Notes: generated by a model from the sequence alone, not told the origin. Positions 15,899 through 25,238 are shown, counted from the stretch's first letter. The stretch is 64,000 bases of DNA from Bacteroidales bacterium (GCA_016707705.1 JADJHD010000012.1:62001-126000), one strand, 5' to 3'. Made by a program: numbers and translations.

Positions 15899-17185
15899 AT
15901 GTCAGCCAATATTCCAGTTTCGGCAAAAAAAAGAGTTGTTATTGCAGGCGCAGGTTTTGCCGGTTTAAAGCTTGCATCCAGTCTTAATCGTGAATTATTT
16001 CAGGTGGTTTTGATTGATAAAAACAACTACCACCAATTCCAACCCTTATTTTATCAGGTCGCTACTGCCGGACTTGAGCCCAGCGCCATATCATTCCCTC
16101 TTCGCAAAATATTCCAGCATACTCCGGATACCATTATCAGGGTCGCGGATATTCTGGAAGTGAAATTGGAAGCTAAACTATTATTGACTTCTCTTGGGGA
16201 AATTAACTATGACTATCTGGTTATTGCAACAGGTGCAGAAACCAACTTTTTTGGAATGGAGGAAATCAGCAAGTATGCCATTCCCATGAAATCTGTCAGT
16301 GAAGCCTTAAGCTTGAGAAATCAGATATTGCAGAATTTTGAGGATGCCCTTATTGGCGACGACCCTTTAATACTTCCGGGATTACTTACTGTTGTTGTTG
16401 TGGGAGGCGGTCCGACTGGTGTTGAAGTTTCAGGGACACTTGCTGAAATGAAGCGTTACATCCTGCCAAAGGATTACCCTGAACTGGATTTCTCATTAAT
16501 GAATATCTTTTTGCTTGAAGCTGGTGATAAATTGCTCAGCGGAATGAGTAACGATGCTTCGCAAAAAGCAACGGAATACCTTCAGAAACTGGGAGTAAGG
16601 GTGATGTCCAATGCTCATGTTACTGATTATGATGGCATGACTGTTCTTGTTAAGAATCAGGAAGGAATTTCCAGCCGGACAGTTGTCTGGGCAGCAGGAA
16701 TTAAGGGGAATTCAATCCCGGGAATCGGGGAAAAGTTTGTTGTTAAGGGGAATAGGATTAGGGTAAACAGATACAATGCTGTTGAGGGAATTTCTGATGT
16801 TTATGCAATCGGAGATGTTGCCTCCATGAATGAACCTGCATATCCTGACAGCCATCCTCAAATGGCTCAGCCTGCGATTCAGCAAGCTAAATTACTGGCC
16901 AACAATCTCGAGCGGCTGCTTAGGGGCAAACCACTTAAGGAATTCAAATACAGCAACAGGGGTTCAATGGCAACGGTTGGCAGGAATCTGGCAGTTGTGG
17001 ACCTTCCATTCTGGCATTTCCATGGTTTCTTCGCATGGCTTACCTGGATGTTTGTTCACCTGATGGCTATTGTTGGTGTAAAGAATAGATTGCTTATCTT
17101 TATCAATTGGTTCTGGAACTACGTTACCTACGACCAATCACTTCGTTTGATTATCAAGCCTTTTAAAAAGAATCCTCAGGGTTAA
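15899..17185 (+). CDS. Type II NADH dehydrogenase (NDH-2) / FAD-dependent oxidoreductase
   Basis: A monotopic membrane flavoprotein that moves electrons from NADH to quinone without pumping protons. Two dinucleotide folds are visible: VVIAGAGFAGLKLA near the N-terminus for FAD and VVVVGGGPTGVEVSG for NADH. Also visible are the substrate-site segment NNYHQFQPLFYQVATAGL and the conserved DVYAIGDVA before the C-terminus. The C-terminus is aromatic and amphipathic (FHGFFAWLTWMFVHLMAI), consistent with membrane attachment. The frame opens at 15833, but the ATG at 15899 (MSANIPVSAKKRVVIAGAG) places the FAD fold at the usual distance; 15875 is also possible. No other respiratory gene is adjacent. 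Confidence 0.88.
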   Translation: MSANIPVSAKKRVVIAGAGFAGLKLASSLNRELFQVVLIDKNNYHQFQPLFYQVATAGLEPSAISFPLRKIFQHTPDTIIRVADILEVKLEAKLLLTSLGEINYDYLVIATGAETNFFGMEEISKYAIPMKSVSEALSLRNQILQNFEDALIGDDPLILPGLLTVVVVGGGPTGVEVSGTLAEMKRYILPKDYPELDFSLMNIFLLEAGDKLLSGMSNDASQKATEYLQKLGVRVMSNAHVTDYDGMTVLVKNQEGISSRTVVWAAGIKGNSIPGIGEKFVVKGNRIRVNRYNAVEGISDVYAIGDVASMNEPAYPDSHPQMAQPAIQQAKLLANNLERLLRGKPLKEFKYSNRGSMATVGRNLAVVDLPFWHFHGFFAWLTWMFVHLMAIVGVKNRLLIFINWFWNYVTYDQSLRLIIKPFKKNPQG

Positions 17186-17227
17186 AGAGGTGAATATCAG
17201 TTTATAATATAAAAATTTCTACTATGA

Positions 17228-17431
17228 TCAATCAAAATATTCCGGCAACTGCATGCGCAGTTCAAGCAACTTAAGTACCTGCTTTTTTTCTTCGTTTGAA
17301 AAGACGCTCCAATTGGCGATTTCATCAAGTTTACGGAAACAGCCGATGCACTTGCCCTTTTCATCGAGTGTGCAAACGTTCCTGCAAGGCGACTTGATGT
17401 CCTTGCCATGATCTTCTCTGTTCTTAAGCAT
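17228..17431 (-). CDS. DUF1289 small cysteine-rich protein
   Basis: The 67-residue protein contains the DUF1289 signature. SPCRNVCTLDEKGKCIGCFR supplies four cysteines in a CxxxC...CxxC arrangement, followed by LDEIANWSVFSNEEKKQVL. The cysteines look able to bind a metal or Fe-S cluster, but the function of the family is not established. The second, shorter frame on the same strand (17197-17409) is a shadow. It lies alone between the converging NDH-2 gene and the divergent ComM gene. Confidence 0.8.
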   Translation of the reverse strand: MLKNREDHGKDIKSPCRNVCTLDEKGKCIGCFRKLDEIANWSVFSNEEKKQVLKLLELRMQLPEYFD

Positions 17432-17632
17432 TATGGCTGAGTTTGAGAGTATAACCCTAAAAAGTTTCGATTGTTCAAAAATATCTAAATTACTTGAATG
17501 TTTATGCCAATTTAAAGTTTTCAGTTAAAATCTATTTTCATATGTAATTCTTATCTATACTTAAGTGCCAGAATATGCTTGAGCCCGGGAAAAGTATTAC
17601 AAATTCGATATAATCAATCTAAAATTCAGTGT

Positions 17633-19171
17633 ATGTTAGTTAAAACTTATGGCTGCGCTATTCAAGGAATATCAGCATCAATTGTTACAATGGAAGTGAA
17701 TGTGGATCAGGGAATTCAATTCTCTATGGTAGGCTTGCCCGATAATGCTGTCAGGGAAAGTCACCAACGAATTGAAGCGGCCCTGATAAATGTGGGCTAC
17801 AAAATTCCTCACAAGAAAATTACAATTAATATGGCCCCGGCTGATATTCGGAAAGAAGGTTCTGCCTATGATCTGCCTATCGCCCTTGGTGTACTTGCGG
17901 CCTCTGAGCAATTGGAGACTTCAATGCTCGGAGAGTTCATCATAATGGGTGAATTATCACTCGATGGCAGTTTGCAGCCTGTCAGGGGTGCACTGCCAAT
18001 GGCTCTCGAAGCTAAGGATAATGGATTCAGGGGACTCCTTCTACCTGTTGAAAATGCCCGGGAAGCTGCAATGGTTGACAACCTTGAGGTATATGGTGTC
18101 AATAATATCTGCGATGTCATATCTTTTCTTGAGGGGAGTTCGGCAATACAGCCTATAAAAGTTGATACTGAGAAGGAATTCTATGCACACTTGAGTGAAT
18201 ATGAATTCGATTTTGCTGAAGTCAAAGGGCAGGAAAATATTAAGAGGGCCTTGGAAATCGCAGCTGCGGGAGGACATAATGTGGTTTTAATCGGGCCCCC
18301 TGGTGCGGGAAAGACTATGCTGGCTAAGCGAATTCCTTCCATTCTTCCTCCAATGAGCCTTTATGAAGCTCTGGAAACCACAAAAATTCATTCAGTTGCC
18401 GGAAAAATGGCTGCTGAATCATCACTGGTGTCCGTCCGTCCATTCAGAAATCCCCATCACACAATTTCAGATGTAGCTCTTGTAGGCGGCGGAGGTAATC
18501 CACAGCCCGGAGAGATTTCACTTGCTAATAACGGTGTGCTGTTCCTTGATGAACTCCCGGAATTCAAAAGAACAGTTCTGGAGGTGCTCCGACAGCCGCT
18601 AGAGGACAGAATAGTCACTATTTCAAGGGCCCGGTTTACAGTAACTTATCCTGCCAGCTTTATGCTCATAGCAGCCATGAATCCCTGTCCCTGCGGGTAT
18701 TACAACCACCCTGATAAAGATTGTGTATGCGGTCCGGGAATCGTTCAGAAATATCTGAATAAAATCAGTGGCCCTCTGCTTGATCGCATTGATATTCATG
18801 TTGAAGTAGTCCCGGTTCCATTTCGTGAATTGAGCAGTATGAGAGTTTCCGAGAATAGTGAGCAAATCAGAAAGAGGGTGGTTGGAGCAAGACTGATTCA
18901 GGAAGCCAGATTTCAACCCTATAAAGGTGTTTACTGCAATGCTCAGATTACCAGTAAAATGTTGAAATCCTTTTGTCAAATTACTGAAGAGGGAATGACA
19001 CTATTGAAAAATGCAATGGATAAACTTAACCTATCAGCCAGGGCATACGACAGAATCCTGAAGGTATCAAGAACGATAGCAGATCTTGAAGCAAGTGAGA
19101 GTATCCGCACCGAACATTTGGCTGAAGCTATCCACTACCGCAGTCTTGACAGGGAAAATTGGGGAGGATAA
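17633..19171 (+). CDS. YifB/ComM-family Mg-chelatase-like AAA+ ATPase
   Basis: The 512-residue protein has an N-terminal ribosomal-S5-like (Lon-C-type) domain (CAIQGISASIVTMEVNVD ... VGLPDNAVRES). It continues with an AAA+ module with Walker A GPPGAGKT at 221-228, FRNPHHTISDVALVGGG and the C-terminal Mg-chelatase region with the CPCGYYNHPDKDCVC cysteine cluster. In ComM of Vibrio and Haemophilus this hexameric helicase drives branch migration during natural transformation. YifB homologues are widespread in non-competent species too. The open frame begins at a TTG (17579), but the ATG at 17633 gives the family start MLVKTYGCAI. The call is firm at family level; competence is not implied. Confidence 0.92.
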   Translation: MLVKTYGCAIQGISASIVTMEVNVDQGIQFSMVGLPDNAVRESHQRIEAALINVGYKIPHKKITINMAPADIRKEGSAYDLPIALGVLAASEQLETSMLGEFIIMGELSLDGSLQPVRGALPMALEAKDNGFRGLLLPVENAREAAMVDNLEVYGVNNICDVISFLEGSSAIQPIKVDTEKEFYAHLSEYEFDFAEVKGQENIKRALEIAAAGGHNVVLIGPPGAGKTMLAKRIPSILPPMSLYEALETTKIHSVAGKMAAESSLVSVRPFRNPHHTISDVALVGGGGNPQPGEISLANNGVLFLDELPEFKRTVLEVLRQPLEDRIVTISRARFTVTYPASFMLIAAMNPCPCGYYNHPDKDCVCGPGIVQKYLNKISGPLLDRIDIHVEVVPVPFRELSSMRVSENSEQIRKRVVGARLIQEARFQPYKGVYCNAQITSKMLKSFCQITEEGMTLLKNAMDKLNLSARAYDRILKVSRTIADLEASESIRTEHLAEAIHYRSLDRENWGG

Positions 19172-19213
19172 TGGAGAAAGGAGAATTCTTTCGATTGATA
19201 TTGCAATTTCTTT

Positions 19214-19720
19214 TCAGTTGTAAACAGGATGTCCAAAGTCCAGTACCTGCAATTTCCATTTGTCTCCAATGTTTAACTTCCTGGTGATAAAAAGTGCAGA
19301 AATCGCACTAACTCCGAGCATAGTGCCATTCACAATAAGCATATCCTCGTCAATAATGGGGCGTTCTGACCTGATAGCCCTGTTAATCACACCAATCGGG
19401 AAGTAAATGCCCAGCACTACAATACCAGAACCCGCCGCCTGTGCAAAGAAATGTCTGGTTCTGTAAATAGTTGCTATTGAGTCGGTTGATATTTTTGGAG
19501 ATCTGTTAAGTTGAATTATACTATCGTTCAGTATCAGAATTCTTCCACTGAATTTCTCTCCTGAGCCTTTTGCTTTCAAACTGATCCTGTCTCCAGCCTT
19601 ATAGAAAATATGGTTAGTTTTTCCGGCTTTGGTTAGGACAAGTGTTGGTTGAGCTACAAGGGATGAAAAATGGAGTACAAGGAAACCTATCAAATAAAAT
19701 GTTATAATGCTTCGTTTCAT
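19214..19720 (-). CDS. Hypothetical exported protein
   Basis: The 168-residue product has a signal peptide (MKRSIITFYLIGFLVLHFSSLVAQ). A soluble beta-rich part follows (SLKAKGSGEKFSGRILILNDSIIQL, then STDSIATIYRTR). Two hydrophobic stretches come next (GSGIVVLGIYFPIGVI and NGTMLGVSAISALFI), possible membrane helices, and a short polar tail. I do not recognise a named family; similar small Bacteroidota envelope proteins exist without known function. It converges with the ComM gene and is divergent from the TlpA-like gene. Confidence 0.6.
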   Translation of the reverse strand: MKRSIITFYLIGFLVLHFSSLVAQPTLVLTKAGKTNHIFYKAGDRISLKAKGSGEKFSGRILILNDSIIQLNRSPKISTDSIATIYRTRHFFAQAAGSGIVVLGIYFPIGVINRAIRSERPIIDEDMLIVNGTMLGVSAISALFITRKLNIGDKWKLQVLDFGHPVYN

Positions 19721-19884
19721 GTCTCAGTATTTAAGCAAAACGTTTTGGACATCCATCCTTGTTCCTGTACAAAGTTACTAACCAAATTCAGGTATGGATT
19801 TTTTTAAAATGAAATTCCTGCCCGCTTTATGAGTTTTTAAGAAATTCCATCATTTATTCCGAAATTTGACCTGAGAATTCGACT

Positions 19885-21063
19885 ATGTTTAAACTTTCGC
19901 ACCACCACCTTTTTTTCTTGCTGGTTTTGCCAATAACCACACTGTTCCTGTTGTCATGCAACTCTGTCAACAAGAATGCTGTTCAGTTAAATGGAACAAT
20001 CCAGAATGCCGGACAAACATGGATTAAGCTATGGAAGGTCACAACCACAGAGAATATTCTCATTGATTCAACCCAGATTGATAATAATGAGTTTGATCTT
20101 ACTTTCGAAACGCCTGAACGATCTTTCTTTCTTCTGTCATACAAGCAAAAAGAGTCAATCCTCTTATGCGCTGATAAAGGGGAAAGTATCTCGATTTCAG
20201 GAAATGCATTGGATCTTGAGAAAAACTATACATTGTCTGGCTCAACGGAATCACAGGTTCTTTGGGAATACTTAAAAATCTGTTCAATTTATGAGCAAAA
20301 AATTGACTCAATTGGAGCGTTTTTGAATGCATCTCAGTCCGAACCAGATTTCCCGGAAATCAGGAGGACCCTGGATTCAGTATTTCTGGATATCTCAAGC
20401 CAACTCCATTCTGAGCTTTTTAAGTTTGTTGAATTGCACGATACTGCTTTCGCTACAATGCTTATTCTCAATCGTGCTGTTGCCGGGAAAAAAGTATTTG
20501 ACCCTGTGAAAGATGGTGAATTGTTCAGGATTGTATCACAGAATCTAAGTACCCGTTATTCTGGGAATTCATTTTATAAGCAATTCTCATCAGGTATTTC
20601 AAAGCAGGAAGCACATTCTGATAATTCTTTGCCTGTCGCAAAATCTTTTGAAATTGGACAAAAGTTGCCAGAAATAAACCTGCCTGATATCTCAGATAAT
20701 ATGAGGTCCCTGTCGTCTACTCATGGGAAACTCATCCTGCTTTATTTCTGGACGTCCTGGAATCAGGAATGCCGCGAAAGAAATATTCAACTGGCATCAC
20801 TGAAGGAAGAGTATTCTGACAAAGGTTTTAATATTTATTCTGTATCACTTGATACAGATACGCAGGCCTGGCAAGTTGCTGTCAGAGCTGATAAAGCCTA
20901 CTGGCCACAGGTAATTGATACTTCAGGACTGGCCTCTGGGATAGCAAGGGAATTCAATGTTTATCAGCTTCCTATGATGTTTCTTCTGGATGAAAAGGGG
21001 AAACTTCTTGCACAAAATATTAAGCTTGATGAATTGAAAAGGATTTTAATGAGAACTTTATAG
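19885..21063 (+). CDS. TlpA-like lipoprotein with DUF4369 domain and degenerate active site
   Basis: The 392-residue protein has a lipobox (LFLLSC, Cys25) and an N-terminal DUF4369-like beta domain (about 33-125). A helical linker and a C-terminal thioredoxin-fold domain of the TlpA/AhpC-TSA type follow (about 257-392). The cis-proline loop is present (QLPMMFLLD). The catalytic WCxxC, however, reads W-N-Q-E-C (292-296): the first, nucleophilic cysteine is Asn293 and only Cys296 remains. Normal family members reduce periplasmic disulfides; this one cannot form the usual internal disulfide. It may act as a mono-thiol binding or chaperone protein, or be drifting. It lies 33 bases upstream of lpxH on the same strand. 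The dsbD gene at 33745 could reduce normal homologues. Confidence 0.82.
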   Translation: MFKLSHHHLFFLLVLPITTLFLLSCNSVNKNAVQLNGTIQNAGQTWIKLWKVTTTENILIDSTQIDNNEFDLTFETPERSFFLLSYKQKESILLCADKGESISISGNALDLEKNYTLSGSTESQVLWEYLKICSIYEQKIDSIGAFLNASQSEPDFPEIRRTLDSVFLDISSQLHSELFKFVELHDTAFATMLILNRAVAGKKVFDPVKDGELFRIVSQNLSTRYSGNSFYKQFSSGISKQEAHSDNSLPVAKSFEIGQKLPEINLPDISDNMRSLSSTHGKLILLYFWTSWNQECRERNIQLASLKEEYSDKGFNIYSVSLDTDTQAWQVAVRADKAYWPQVIDTSGLASGIAREFNVYQLPMMFLLDEKGKLLAQNIKLDELKRILMRTL

Positions 21064-21096
21064 TATTATTGAATTGTTGAATGAACCAAAAAGCAT

Positions 21097-21867
21097 ATGA
21101 TATATTTTGCCAGTGATTTTCATTTAGGTGTTCCTGATTGGGAGGGTAGTTTGGTAAGGGAAAGGAAACTCATTTCCTGGTTGGAGGATGTCCGTAAAGA
21201 TGCAACTGCTATCTATTTGATGGGAGACCTCTTTGACTTTTGGTTTGAATATAAAACCGTTGTTCCAAAAGGATATGCACGCCTGTTCGGAAAGCTGGCA
21301 GAAATAACTGATTCTGGTATTGAAGTTCACCTATTTAAAGGGAATCATGATTTGTGGGCTTTCGATTACCTTGAGAAAGAAATAGCGGTTAAATTGCACA
21401 GGGTAGGGGAGATTACCATTTTGGGTAACAGGAAATTCTTTCTTTCCCATGGTGATGGCGTAGGACCAGGGGATTATGGATATAAATTTCTCAAGAGTGT
21501 TTTCGAGAATAGGGTAAACCAATTTTTATACCGTTGGATTCATCCTGACATTGGGACCAGATTAGGTTCCTATTTTTCAAAACGCAGCCGCCTGACCAAA
21601 ATGCTGAAGGAAGGTGTTGAATTAAAAAGAAGCAATGAACTGTCAAGGGAACCTATCGTGCTGTTCAGCAAGGAAATGTCCTCAAAGGATCCCAGTATCG
21701 AGTTCTTCATTTTTGGGCATGTTCATCACCCGGAGATTCTGAAATTATCGGAGACTTCTTCATGTATAATCCTGGGTGATTGGGTAAGGCATTTCACCTA
21801 TGCCAGTTTTGATGGCGATAAGGTTGAGCTAAAAAAATACATTCCTGAAACAGCTAAAACTGTTTAG
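21097..21867 (+). CDS. lpxH: UDP-2,3-diacylglucosamine diphosphatase
   Basis: Cleaves UDP-2,3-diacylglucosamine to lipid X in lipid A synthesis at the inner face of the cytoplasmic membrane. The 256-residue calcineurin-type phosphoesterase shows the full metal-binding series. It begins with SDFHLG (Asp7, His9) and GDLFDFWFEY, continues with KGNHDLWAFDYL and LSHGDG, and ends with FGHVHHPE. The CDHFW-like central region, with YRWIHPDIGTRLGSYFS, fits LpxH rather than generic phosphatases. A convergent hairpin separates it from the OprP-type porin gene. Confidence 0.9.
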   Translation: MIYFASDFHLGVPDWEGSLVRERKLISWLEDVRKDATAIYLMGDLFDFWFEYKTVVPKGYARLFGKLAEITDSGIEVHLFKGNHDLWAFDYLEKEIAVKLHRVGEITILGNRKFFLSHGDGVGPGDYGYKFLKSVFENRVNQFLYRWIHPDIGTRLGSYFSKRSRLTKMLKEGVELKRSNELSREPIVLFSKEMSSKDPSIEFFIFGHVHHPEILKLSETSSCIILGDWVRHFTYASFDGDKVELKKYIPETAKTV

Positions 21868-21874
21868 GATCGTA

Positions 21875-21893
21875 CAGTATTCTAATTATACTG
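21875..21893. terminator. Hairpin between convergent lpxH and porin genes
   Basis: CAGTAT (21875-21880) pairs with ATACTG (21888-21893). It is short and has no T-tract; a possible bidirectional terminator. Confidence 0.3.
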
Positions 21894-21894
21894 G

Positions 21895-23199
21895 CTAGAA
21901 CTTGTATTGCACCCTTACGGTAAATACATTATCCTTCTGGTCTGAATGATAATTCTTCAGATTGATGCTTTTCTCATTCTTTACCAGGTCATAGTAGAGT
22001 GAAACGCGAAGATTCTTATTGAAGTCCGCTATATATCCAAATCCCCAGGTAGTAAAAGCCACATCAGTTCCATTACTTGCAATGGACGCGGTTGCACTTT
22101 TGCCAATCTCATCACCCTTCAAACTTGTATTCGGATCATAGGTGTCGTATTTTAACAGGAATGTATGAATGGTTTTAGGTATTGAATGAACCAAATAAAC
22201 CACGCCCCCATTAAAACTCCTTAAGTAGAGCGGATAATCTATGGCTGCTGTTGGACTGATGCTTGACTTATCTGATCCCGGTTGCTTTCCGGAAATATAA
22301 TCAGCCCTTACTGAGGTTGTACCAAGAGGCGTAGAAATGGAGAATTGACCATCAATGCCAAAATACTGCCTTTTGTAATACTTTCCGGGTATCGTGTCGG
22401 CCATAAGTTGACGAAATACGGTTATCCCTTCCACATTAGTCAGGTTGTAAACTTCTTTCTTAGCCTGATAGATATAACCATCATAATAGGAGACTCCCAA
22501 TACATACGAGATTTTTCCCTTTAACTGTGAATCCGAATACCCGATTCTCCCAATAAAATCCAATTTATCATCTGTTTCTGAAGATGTTCCATTCCCACTG
22601 AAGAGTCCGGCTTCAAATTTAACAGGGTGAAGAGGGGAACTCTCTGGCATCTGGAAAGTTAGGGAAGCTCCAAGATCTCTTTCTCCGGGGAAGAGAAGCT
22701 GATACATTCTTGATAATTCTGGGCTTTCCCTCTGGCTGGTTGAATAGGATAGTTCGTATCCGAAGGGACGGTAGAATATTCCACCGGTTAATGAAAATGC
22801 CTTTAACCACGGATCTTTCAAGCTAAAATAGGCATCCCGGATATTAAATCCCTTCTCATTTGCATTAATCTGTAAAACATAGGTCGAAAGTTTTCCCGCA
22901 TAGGCTACCTTAAAATAGCCTCTCCTAACCTGGAATCTTTTTGAGGATATACTGGTGAAATCACCTCCGTTAAAGCTTTTTACTCCTAATGTATCTGCAA
23001 TCTGAAATTGAGCTTGAATATATCCTGAGATTTTGATTTTCTCGAGTACATCAACAGTTTTGTTCAGACGCGCTACATTAAAAGAAAGTGAATCAAGTTT
23101 ACTGACACTATTCTCTTGTGCAAAAGAGTACAAGCCTGCAAACAAGAAAATAGCAGTTAATAATATGCAGAAAACCTGTGTTTTATATTCTTTCATCAC
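21895..23199 (-). CDS. Phosphate-selective porin (OprP/OprO family)
   Basis: The 434-residue protein has a signal peptide (ILLTAIFLFAGLYSFAQ), a short heptad-like segment (LDSLSFNVARLNKTVDVLEKI) and then a large barrel. GYIQAQFQIADT is its first strand, KRFQVRRGYFKVAYAG the characteristic charged second region, and FTVRVQYKF the terminal strand. This fits the porin O/P family, which forms anion-selective trimers. It starts 8 bases after the pstS stop on the same strand, so the porin and the phosphate-binding protein probably form one operon. Both methionines at 23199 and 23196 are possible starts. Phosphate as substrate is inferred from the family and the neighbour. Confidence 0.82.
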   Translation of the reverse strand: MMKEYKTQVFCILLTAIFLFAGLYSFAQENSVSKLDSLSFNVARLNKTVDVLEKIKISGYIQAQFQIADTLGVKSFNGGDFTSISSKRFQVRRGYFKVAYAGKLSTYVLQINANEKGFNIRDAYFSLKDPWLKAFSLTGGIFYRPFGYELSYSTSQRESPELSRMYQLLFPGERDLGASLTFQMPESSPLHPVKFEAGLFSGNGTSSETDDKLDFIGRIGYSDSQLKGKISYVLGVSYYDGYIYQAKKEVYNLTNVEGITVFRQLMADTIPGKYYKRQYFGIDGQFSISTPLGTTSVRADYISGKQPGSDKSSISPTAAIDYPLYLRSFNGGVVYLVHSIPKTIHTFLLKYDTYDPNTSLKGDEIGKSATASIASNGTDVAFTTWGFGYIADFNKNLRVSLYYDLVKNEKSINLKNYHSDQKDNVFTVRVQYKF

Positions 23200-23207
23200 A
23201 TTCTGGA

Positions 23208-24173
23208 TTACTTAAGTTTGTTAAGCTCATTTTCGATCTGGTCTGGCTTGAGCTGGACATAACCTGCAACATCAACGTACTTCTGACCTTCAGTAAGGAT
23301 CCATTTTAGAAAGTCTTTCACTGTTTCATTCTGTGGGACTCCCTTTGAAATCAAATAAAGATCTCTGGCCGGAGGTGAAGGGTATTTCCCATCACGGATT
23401 GCGGTCATTACAGAGTCCAGACTGGAATAAAAATCCTCTTCAGGATCAATAACTCCATTTTCATTGATATCTATCGGGATTACCTGAAGCCCCTCATATG
23501 GTTTACGTGTTTTTGTATCGTATGCGTAGATTACATTGTTGTATCCAATTCCCAAAGGATCTTTTTTAACCGCATCAGCCATTCCCGGATCTCCGAATAC
23601 TCCCACACCCTCAAGCCCTTCCTGGTTTTTGCCCAGATATTTACCCCACATCTCAGCTGCACCGCATGCGTCGGAACGAGTAAATATATTGAGCTTTTGA
23701 TTCCCCTGACTACCTAATAGCGAATTCCATGTAGCGTGCTTTTTTTCAACAAATATGCCAATAAACTCACTCTTTTTGATCCCTCTTTTCGAAATCTCAG
23801 CCAGAAATGGATTCTTGGAATTAATCATTGGAACTACCGCATCTCTCGACACAGAAATACTCCATGCACCCTTTGAAACTTCTTCCGGAGAAACACTTCT
23901 GGAAAACATTGCCAGATCTACCATTCCTGAAAGCACGTCTGTCATCCCTTTCCCTGCTCCCCCTGCTGAAACATCAATTGTTATCTCAGGGTGCAACTTC
24001 TTATACTCTTCAGCCCATTTGACTGTAAGCGGATAAAGCGCAAATGCCCCGGAAACAGATATAGTTTCTTTGTTGTTTTGTTGCTTGCAAGAAGTAATTG
24101 TTCCGGAAGCAATTACCAGAACCACAAGGATTAGAAATAGACATTTGTTTCTCATGGATTTATTGAATTTCAA
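23208..24173 (-). CDS. pstS: Phosphate ABC transporter substrate-binding protein (PstS-like)
   Basis: The 321-residue protein has a lipobox (GTITSC). It shows the PstS signature in order: ISVSGAFALYPLTVKWAEEY, a Ser/Gly-rich ligand loop (DVSAGGAGKGMTDV), AMFSRSVSPEEV and the SDACGAAEMWGKYL region. It should capture phosphate in the periplasm for a PstCAB permease. No pstC, pstA, pstB or phoU is next to it here, so the permease genes must be elsewhere. The porin gene follows directly. The alternative start at Met7 (MRNKCLFLIL) gives an equally good signal. The upstream gap is shared with the divergent FNR-like gene. Confidence 0.88.
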   Translation of the reverse strand: MKFNKSMRNKCLFLILVVLVIASGTITSCKQQNNKETISVSGAFALYPLTVKWAEEYKKLHPEITIDVSAGGAGKGMTDVLSGMVDLAMFSRSVSPEEVSKGAWSISVSRDAVVPMINSKNPFLAEISKRGIKKSEFIGIFVEKKHATWNSLLGSQGNQKLNIFTRSDACGAAEMWGKYLGKNQEGLEGVGVFGDPGMADAVKKDPLGIGYNNVIYAYDTKTRKPYEGLQVIPIDINENGVIDPEEDFYSSLDSVMTAIRDGKYPSPPARDLYLISKGVPQNETVKDFLKWILTEGQKYVDVAGYVQLKPDQIENELNKLK

Positions 24174-24516
24174 ATTGAATTTGGAATTAGGGTGATGATC
24201 TGCCTTGTGATCTCCCGGTCATTTTTGACACTTTCAGCAATTGTGAAAAAGCTATTATAATGTGTTCTTCCTATGAATTTGAAATGGTCAAGTAAACAAG
24301 GATGCAAAATTTTTCGGATGCCAGCTTTTATGCTGACAGATTACTATAATTCTGGGTGTTGATGGTTATTTTTTGTTTTAAAATTTCAAGCAAAAGAGGT
24401 CTTTGAAATTTCAGGGTAAAATTATACTATTTATACGTCGAACTTGTGTACATTTGTTGAAATATTAGAACCCTGACTATTAAAATTAATAGGAAGTGGT
24501 ATTAAATATTCCGTGT
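24174..24516. other. Divergent regulatory region between pstS and the FNR-like gene
   Basis: About 340 bases without a gene. It holds a TACATTTG box at 24449-24456 for the right-hand gene. I did not find a good TAnnTTTG match for pstS or a recognisable Pho box. It is AT-rich near the right end. Confidence 0.45.
24449..24456 (+). promoter_or_regulatory. Putative -7 box (TACATTTG) for the FNR-like gene
   Basis: TACATTTG matches the TAnnTTTG consensus about 60 bases before the ATG at 24517. No TTG/TTTG is seen at standard spacing. Confidence 0.4.
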
Positions 24517-25215
24517 ATGTCTGATAGCCGACACAGCCGTTATGATTGCAATCAATGCACATTCAGGACATTGAGTTGCCGCCACATAGCACCTGAGGAA
24601 TTTGAACTGGTACGCAGGACTTCACAGCAATTGCTCTTCAGAAAAGGGGAAACTATTCTTAAGCAGGGTGCTAAGGCGTCAACTTTGGTATATTTACACA
24701 AGGGAATTGTCAAATTCAATTTTGAGAGCGAAGCTGGTAGAAACGCTATTCTAACCATTGTATCTGGTCCCATTTTACTTGGAGGCGCAAATCTGTTTTT
24801 TAAGGAGATAAACCTGTTCTCCCTTATTGCCCTTGAAGAATGTGAAGCTTGTTTGATTGACAGCAAGGCAATGAAAAGATTGCTCCAGAACAATGGCAAG
24901 TATGCAATCATGATGTTTGAGGAGTCAACAGAGATGTTTAAATCTGCAATCTTTAATTTTATCAGCCTGGCACATAAACAGGTGAATGGAAGGGTTGCTG
25001 ATATCATACTCTATTTATCATCGCAGGTATACAAAAGCACAAAATTCACGCTTTCATTCACGAAAAAGGAAATAGCAGAGTTTGCCGCCTGTTCGCATGA
25101 AAATGTTATCACAACACTTTCAAGAATGAATAAGGAAGGAATAATTGCCTACGAAGGGAAAGTGCTTGAGATTAAGGATGTCGGCAGATTGCTGGAAATA
25201 AGTAAACATGGTTAA
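24517..25215 (+). CDS. Crp/Fnr-family regulator with FNR-like cysteine set
   Basis: The 232-residue protein has a cyclic-nucleotide-binding fold followed by a winged helix (LSFTKKEIAEFAACSHENVITTLSRM). Counting from the ATG at 24517, cysteines lie at 11, 14 and 21 in the N-terminal segment (CNQCTFRTLSC). Another at 112 (ALEECEAC) aligns with Cys122 of E. coli FNR when the ALE triplets are matched. This is the ligand pattern of an oxygen-labile [4Fe-4S] sensor. A GTG at 24496 would add seven residues. The gene is followed after 23 bases by an Rrf2-family regulator, probably in one operon. Oxygen or NO sensing is inferred, not shown; the target genes are unknown. Confidence 0.85.
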   Translation: MSDSRHSRYDCNQCTFRTLSCRHIAPEEFELVRRTSQQLLFRKGETILKQGAKASTLVYLHKGIVKFNFESEAGRNAILTIVSGPILLGGANLFFKEINLFSLIALEECEACLIDSKAMKRLLQNNGKYAIMMFEESTEMFKSAIFNFISLAHKQVNGRVADIILYLSSQVYKSTKFTLSFTKKEIAEFAACSHENVITTLSRMNKEGIIAYEGKVLEIKDVGRLLEISKHG

Positions 25216-25238
25216 TTAACATTATCATCCCTCCTGAT

